A stretch of 64,000 bases of DNA, taken from NCBI GenBank assembly GCA_035290185.1, contig DATDUW010000022.1:1-64000 (forward strand). Direction: 5' to 3'. Of the stretch, positions 59,808-64,000 are shown piece after piece. This stretch comes from DATDUW01 sp035290185. GTDB taxonomy: Bacteria; Patescibacteriota; Patescibacteriia; UBA9934; GWF2-40-263. Position 1 is the first letter of the stretch. Each line of letters starts with the position of its first letter. The notes beneath the pieces are model-generated. The model searched no databases, was not told the DNA's origin, and worked only from the letters and a program-made list of their open reading frames with translations. The position numbers and the translations under genes were made by a program.

Positions 59808-61545
59808 TCGGACGCCAAATTTTGACGCGAAAATCAAAGCCATTCTTGACGCCACCGTGCCGGGAGAACGGACGTGTGAACTCACGGGTGAGAAGTGGAA
59901 CATGACGGAGGAGGAAATCAGCTGGTATAAACGTTTTTCTGTTCCACCGTCCAAACGGACCCCACTTGCGCGCATGCGCATTCTCTCCGGTTTTTTGAAT
60001 GGCTACCAATGGTGGTGGCATTGGCATAGCGAAACCGGTAAACCGCTGTTATCCTACGTTCATCCGTCAAGCGGATGGAAGGTTTTGCCAGATCAAGAAT
60101 GGTTTGCCAGAGATTTTTCTTCCGAGACGGTCGATGGCATAGGGGATCAGTTATTTTTCGGACAATTTCGCCATTTTCAGGAGAAGATTCCCCTCAAGGC
60201 TACCAATAACGTGATCGAACCGGAACACTCCATGGCTTTGGGTTCCAAGGGCGATATTGACAGTTATTTTGTGGCAGACGGGGCAAAAAATCGCGAGTGT
60301 TTTTTTACGCTTTTTTCCGCCATGAGCGAACGCTCCGCGGAGATTCATAATGTTTTACAGGCAACCGACAGTTTCCATATTAACGATGCCTTTAATGTCT
60401 TTCATTCACAGTATGCTTCGGATTTGCGCGGTCTTTCCCATTCCGCGTTTGCTTTCGTGGCCTCGGATTGTTCTGATTGTTTTGGCGTGGCGAACCGCAA
60501 ACACAAGAGACATTTATTTTTTAATGAGCCGTTGACAGAAGAGGACTATAAAAAACGCCGTTCGGCCATTGATTTGGGGCGTCGTTCCGTGGTCGAAACA
60601 TGGAAGAAAAAATTTCACACCTTCCTTTCCGAGGATGTCGTATGGCCCCAAAACATGAATTGGAATACGGAGGGCTGCGAAGGGGAATATCTCGTCGGGG
60701 CGCGCGCGGCTCGGTTCTGCTTTGCTTGTGTCGAAAAACCGACCAATCTTTACTATGTTGCTTTTACAGCTAAGGAGGCGCGTGATAGCTCGTTTTTGAT
60801 CGGAGCCAGCGACGCGTTGGATTGTTACCAGTGCGCTTTTGTGGAACAATGCTCCCGTTGTTGTTTTTCTTACTCTCTTCTTCGTTGTCAAAACATGGAA
60901 TACTGTTTTGAATGTCACGGATGCGAGAACTGTTTCGGTTGCGTTGGACTCCAACGGAAGAAGTTCCATATTTTCAACAAACCGTACGAAGAAGGGATTT
61001 ATGATCAAAAAGTCGATGAGATCAAAAGCGCCATGCTGGACCGTGGAGAATATGGGGAATTTTTTCCGCTCAGTTTTTCGCCGGTCTATTTTCTTCAATC
61101 CGTCTCGGCCATGTATTGGTTATCGGGTGATGTTGAAGCCAAACAATTGGGCGCGGCTTTGTATGACCCGTCTTCGGCCGATGCAATCGGGGAGGGGAGG
61201 GTGGATTCCTCCATGGCCCGTTCGGCCGCGGAGATTCCTGATTCGATCGACGAGATCGGCGACGAGTGGTGTGGTGTGCCGATTCGCGATGACACCCTCG
61301 GCCGCTATTTCACTTTTCTGAAACCGGAGATCGCCTTGTACAAACGTTTGCGCGTCGCCCCGCCTGACAAACATTTTATCCGCCGCATGGTCGAAATGAT
61401 CCGAGAGGCCAATAGTGCTGTGTTTGATACGTCAACCTGTCTCAAGTGCGGAAAGGGAATTATTATTTCGAAAAACGTCACGTTTCCGAAGAGGAAGATT
61501 TATTGTATGCCGTGTTATTTAGCGTATTTGGAGAAGAATGGATAG
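59800..61545 (+). CDS. Cys-rich tandem-family protein, copy 3 (first module degenerate)
   Basis: A 581-residue paralogue. ATG at 59800 overlaps the end of copy 2 and gives MASRTPNFDAKIKAILDATV, matching domain A. In module B1 most cysteines are lost: where copies 1, 2 and 4 have a Cys-dense run it reads LRGLSHSAFAFVASDCSDCF, and the N-R-K-Y box is NRKHKRHLFF. Module B2 is intact (CFECHGCENCFGCVGLQRKK, FNKPYEE, LDRGEYGEFF), as is the zinc ribbon CLKCGK...CMPCY. So B1 is under weaker constraint here and has probably changed role. The RAYT gene starts 8 bases after its stop. Confidence 0.75.
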   Translation: MASRTPNFDAKIKAILDATVPGERTCELTGEKWNMTEEEISWYKRFSVPPSKRTPLARMRILSGFLNGYQWWWHWHSETGKPLLSYVHPSSGWKVLPDQEWFARDFSSETVDGIGDQLFFGQFRHFQEKIPLKATNNVIEPEHSMALGSKGDIDSYFVADGAKNRECFFTLFSAMSERSAEIHNVLQATDSFHINDAFNVFHSQYASDLRGLSHSAFAFVASDCSDCFGVANRKHKRHLFFNEPLTEEDYKKRRSAIDLGRRSVVETWKKKFHTFLSEDVVWPQNMNWNTEGCEGEYLVGARAARFCFACVEKPTNLYYVAFTAKEARDSSFLIGASDALDCYQCAFVEQCSRCCFSYSLLRCQNMEYCFECHGCENCFGCVGLQRKKFHIFNKPYEEGIYDQKVDEIKSAMLDRGEYGEFFPLSFSPVYFLQSVSAMYWLSGDVEAKQLGAALYDPSSADAIGEGRVDSSMARSAAEIPDSIDEIGDEWCGVPIRDDTLGRYFTFLKPEIALYKRLRVAPPDKHFIRRMVEMIREANSAVFDTSTCLKCGKGIIISKNVTFPKRKIYCMPCYLAYLEKNG

Positions 61546-61553
61546 GGCGAATT

Positions 61554-62261
61554 ATGTATCCACGTTCTTCTGAACGGAAGCGGAACCGTCTGGCTGGATA
61601 CGATTATGCCCAGGATGGGTATTATTTTGTGACAATCTGTACCCAGGAACACGAATGTTATTTTGGCGACGTTCAAGACGGACAAATGTGGTTGAATTCA
61701 ATAGGAAAAATAGTTCAAGAGCAATGGGAATGGTTAGGGCGTCGATATTCGTATATAGTTCTGGATGAATTTGTTGTTATGCCAAATCATTTGCATGGAA
61801 TTTTGGCGATTGATAGGTCACGGTTGTTGAATATGGATATGACCGTGGCCGTTGGCGCCGCTGCGGATACGACGGATGCCATTGATTCGATTGCTGTAAT
61901 ACCTACCGCATCCGTGGCCATGCCGGGAACGAAAATCGGAACGAATACGGTAAGGAATGGTCGCGACCATTCCCTACGGAATGACGAATTGGATGGTGAA
62001 TTACGCGACGAATGGGCTGGTGTGCTGCCGCGACGCATGGAAAAAATTAAACCATTACCCGAATTAATGGGCGCATTTAAAACGACATCATCCAAACATA
62101 TTCATATGGCTGGATTGACAACGTTCCATTGGCAGAAGTCATTTTATGACCATATTGTCCGGTATGATTCTTCGTTAAATCGCATTCGTGAATATATTCG
62201 TTCTAATCCTCCCTTTTGGGAAATGGACCGCAATCATAAAGGTAATCCTTTTGTCGGGTAG
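61554..62261 (+). CDS. REP-associated tyrosine transposase (RAYT, IS200-like)
   Basis: A 235-residue Y1 transposase. HUH motif in MPNHLHGIL, the catalytic Tyr in KSFYDHIVR, and the start ERKRNRLAGYDYAQDGYYFV are all RAYT-like. The gene is packed between copies 3 and 4 of the Cys-rich family with gaps of 8 and 14 bases. The middle (residues of about 100-160) is a long low-similarity insertion, and part is encoded by a 20-base palindrome (GGAATGGTCGCGACCATTCC at 61954-61973). RAYTs mobilise REP palindromes in other bacteria. Confidence 0.85.
   Translation: MYPRSSERKRNRLAGYDYAQDGYYFVTICTQEHECYFGDVQDGQMWLNSIGKIVQEQWEWLGRRYSYIVLDEFVVMPNHLHGILAIDRSRLLNMDMTVAVGAAADTTDAIDSIAVIPTASVAMPGTKIGTNTVRNGRDHSLRNDELDGELRDEWAGVLPRRMEKIKPLPELMGAFKTTSSKHIHMAGLTTFHWQKSFYDHIVRYDSSLNRIREYIRSNPPFWEMDRNHKGNPFVG
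61950..61977. repeat. REP-like palindrome inside the RAYT gene
   Basis: GGAATGGTCGCGACCATTCC (61954-61973) is a perfect 20-base palindrome, and the flanks GTA and TAC extend the dyad after one mismatch. It encodes RNGRDHS. Confidence 0.75.
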
Positions 62262-62275
62262 AATTTTTTATAGAT

Positions 62276-64000
62276 ATGTCCCAGACGCCGAATTTTAATT
62301 TGAAGATCAAGTCGCTTTTCGATTCTTTAAGACCCGAAGAACGGATTTGTGCTTTGACCGGAGAAAGATGGTTCATGGACGAGAACGAGGTTGCTTGGTA
62401 TCGCAAGTTTAACGTTCCTCCATCCAAATACAGTCCGACAACACGCCTCAAAATTCTCCTCGGCTTCGCGACGGGTATTTCCATCTGGTGGAATAAGCAC
62501 GCCCGAACCGGAGAACCGATCCTTTCCTTCATTCATCCTGATCATCCAATCCCGGTCATTTCCGATGAAGAATGGGCCAATGAGGATTTTGTTCGAAATG
62601 AAGCGATGGATCCGAATCGTCCATTTTTTGAACAGATGAGGAAACTCGTCCATTCGGTTCCCAATGGCGCCATGCGGGATGATGGGAGTAATATGCGAAG
62701 TTTAACCGTAGACATGGGTCGTTCCGAAGACCTCTACATGGTATTTGGAGGGTATGCCTCCAAACGGATTCTTTACGCTATTCTGACGATTGAAGACGAG
62801 GACAGTTTGGATATCAGCAATACGAAGCAGGTCCGGGACGGCTATCGTTTGAACCGGTGCGAACGGTGTTACGGATGCCGTTTTTCGGTCGAGAGCTTGG
62901 ACTGCATGAGCAGTGCCTTCTTGTTTGATTGTCGCCATTGTGAATCTTGTTTTGGGGGAACGAATTTGCGCAATCGCAAATACGTCTTTTTTAACGAGCA
63001 GCTTTCCAAAGAGGAATACGAACGGCGAGTGGGAGAAATTGACCTCTCATCAAAAACGGCCTGCAAAGAAATCTGGCAGCGTTTTCTTCAGTTGATGGAA
63101 CGAGAAGGGAAGTGGCCCGAACGATTTACAGTCGGATCTGAGGGGTGTTCCGGAGAATATTTGGATCAGTGTGTCCGTTGTTCGAGTGGATTCTGGATCA
63201 AGCAATCGACGGATACCTTCCATTGCTGGTTCAACGCCGAGATTGAAAACACGTTTTGCACGACCTGGACGGGTCCGGCGCAGGATGTCTACGACAGCAA
63301 CGGTTGTTTTTTTGCCCACGATCTGAAATTCTGCGACATGGCCTGGTACAGTTCGAATCTCGAATATTGTTTCAACTGTTCCCATTGTGAATTTTGTTTT
63401 GGTTGCGTGGGTCTCAAGCACAAGACATTTTGTCTTTTCAATAAGCAATATTCGGAAGAGGAATACTGGAAAACCGTGGACATTATCAAATGTGCCATGC
63501 TGGATCATGGGGAATATGGTGAATATTTTCCGTGCGATTTCTCTCCCTCCGGATTTGAATATTCCATAGGAAACGTTTCCCTTGGATATTCCGATGAGGA
63601 AATAGAACGCTTTGGAGCGTTGAAATTCGATCCGGCCCGCGGAACCGTTCTGGCTCCGCAACGAATTGATACGTCGTCCAGTCCCTTGAATCCTTCCGGT
63701 CTTCCGGATCGGTTGGATGATGTTGACCCGTCTGTCTGGATCGGTAAACCCATCCTGGATCCGGTTTTAAACCGCCCTTTTATTGTGACGGCTTCCGAAT
63801 TCGATTTCTACCGCCGTCATCGGCTGCCATTTCCGCACCAACATTTCCTTTCGCGTTTGACATCGCTTATTCAAATGTCAAATTCGCCTTTGACCGAAGA
63901 GGGGATTTGTTCTTCTTGCCACAAACCCATTCTTATTCATCACAATGTCACATTTCCGCATCGGTCCGTTTTCTGCCAAGCCTGTTATTCTGCTTTTTTA
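62276..64000 (+). CDS. Cys-rich tandem-family protein, copy 4 (cut by window end)
   Basis: ATG at 62276; 575 codons with no stop before the window edge. Domain A reads SQTPNFNLKIKSLFDSLRPE, ERICALTGERWFM, FNVPPSKYSPTTR. Module B1 ends CRHCESCFGGTNLRNRKYVF, then FNEQLSKEEY. Module B2 ends YCFNCSHCEFCFGCVGLKHK, then FNKQYSEEEYW and LDHGEYGEYF. Zinc ribbon: CSSCHK...CQACYSAFL at the edge, so only a few residues are missing. It lies 14 bases after the RAYT stop. Whether a fifth copy follows cannot be seen. Confidence 0.75.
   Translation, partial: MSQTPNFNLKIKSLFDSLRPEERICALTGERWFMDENEVAWYRKFNVPPSKYSPTTRLKILLGFATGISIWWNKHARTGEPILSFIHPDHPIPVISDEEWANEDFVRNEAMDPNRPFFEQMRKLVHSVPNGAMRDDGSNMRSLTVDMGRSEDLYMVFGGYASKRILYAILTIEDEDSLDISNTKQVRDGYRLNRCERCYGCRFSVESLDCMSSAFLFDCRHCESCFGGTNLRNRKYVFFNEQLSKEEYERRVGEIDLSSKTACKEIWQRFLQLMEREGKWPERFTVGSEGCSGEYLDQCVRCSSGFWIKQSTDTFHCWFNAEIENTFCTTWTGPAQDVYDSNGCFFAHDLKFCDMAWYSSNLEYCFNCSHCEFCFGCVGLKHKTFCLFNKQYSEEEYWKTVDIIKCAMLDHGEYGEYFPCDFSPSGFEYSIGNVSLGYSDEEIERFGALKFDPARGTVLAPQRIDTSSSPLNPSGLPDRLDDVDPSVWIGKPILDPVLNRPFIVTASEFDFYRRHRLPFPHQHFLSRLTSLIQMSNSPLTEEGICSSCHKPILIHHNVTFPHRSVFCQACYSAFL

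Overview
The window looks like a chromosomal segment from a Candidate Phyla Radiation (Patescibacteria) genome, probably a Parcubacteria-type lineage; this is inferred from gene content only. The clues are a type IV pilus locus with a GspE/PilB ATPase but no outer-membrane secretin, exoproteins that begin after their signal peptides with the same IG(L/I)SPP/G motif, a Cys-rich protein family that I associate from memory with CPR genomes, very compact spacing with ATGA overlaps, and promoters whose -10 box lies almost on the start codon. No rRNA gene, CRISPR array or prophage was seen. One tRNA-like structure is present but does not fold into a complete tRNA.

Layout. 1-2.9 kb: gltX and an M23 murein hydrolase. 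2.9-21.4 kb: a plus-strand pilus and cell-surface block (four minor pseudopilin-type genes, pilB, three IG-motif exoproteins, signal peptidase I on the minus strand, two paralogous secreted proteins, a sensor kinase with a stand-alone receiver, pilC, pilM, prepilin peptidase, a major pilin-like gene). This block is bracketed by two near-identical 64-residue membrane protein genes. 21.6-26.9 kb: small genes, a GC-rich thrombospondin-type-3 protein with a structured leader, a MntA/HepT toxin-antitoxin pair, dnaX carrying in-frame palindromic repeats, and a DUF1653 gene. 26.9-33.1 kb: a minus-strand operon in which a phosphoenolpyruvate synthase is split into an ATP-grasp protein and two different phosphohistidine-domain proteins, together with a histidine-phosphatase-like protein, divergent from a TrmB-like regulator that is followed by a second histidine phosphatase. 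33.2-39.9 kb: dispersed inverted repeats, a DUF192 protein, rarA, a penicillin-binding protein, murF and a free-standing M41 peptidase. 39.9-47.6 kb: a Ycf48-type propeller exoprotein, a small RyR-like protein, a 125-bp near-palindrome, a shortened glycerol kinase and gpsA, a lipoprotein, a secreted coiled-coil protein, and an NMN adenylyltransferase with a P-loop kinase. 47.7-56.0 kb: secD with an embedded parvulin domain, secF, a membrane protein and two VirD4/TraG-like ATPases.

56.0-64.0 kb: the strongest candidate for something new. Four tandem paralogues of about 580 residues share a conserved N-terminal domain, an internally duplicated Cys-rich module and a C-terminal zinc ribbon. The fourth runs off the window. 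A REP-associated tyrosine transposase (RAYT) gene sits between copies 3 and 4, and a tRNA-like element plus an AT-rich tandem repeat lies between copies 1 and 2.

How the genes fit together. The pilus genes cover pilin processing (peptidase), assembly (PilB, PilC, PilM) and several pilins, with a two-component system that could control them. SecDF and signal peptidase I would serve the many exported proteins. PBP2, MurF and the M23 hydrolase handle the cell wall. The split PEP-synthase operon and its regulator look like a carbon-metabolism or small-molecule phosphorylation module whose substrate cannot be read from sequence. All product names come from motif recognition by eye; no database search was run.
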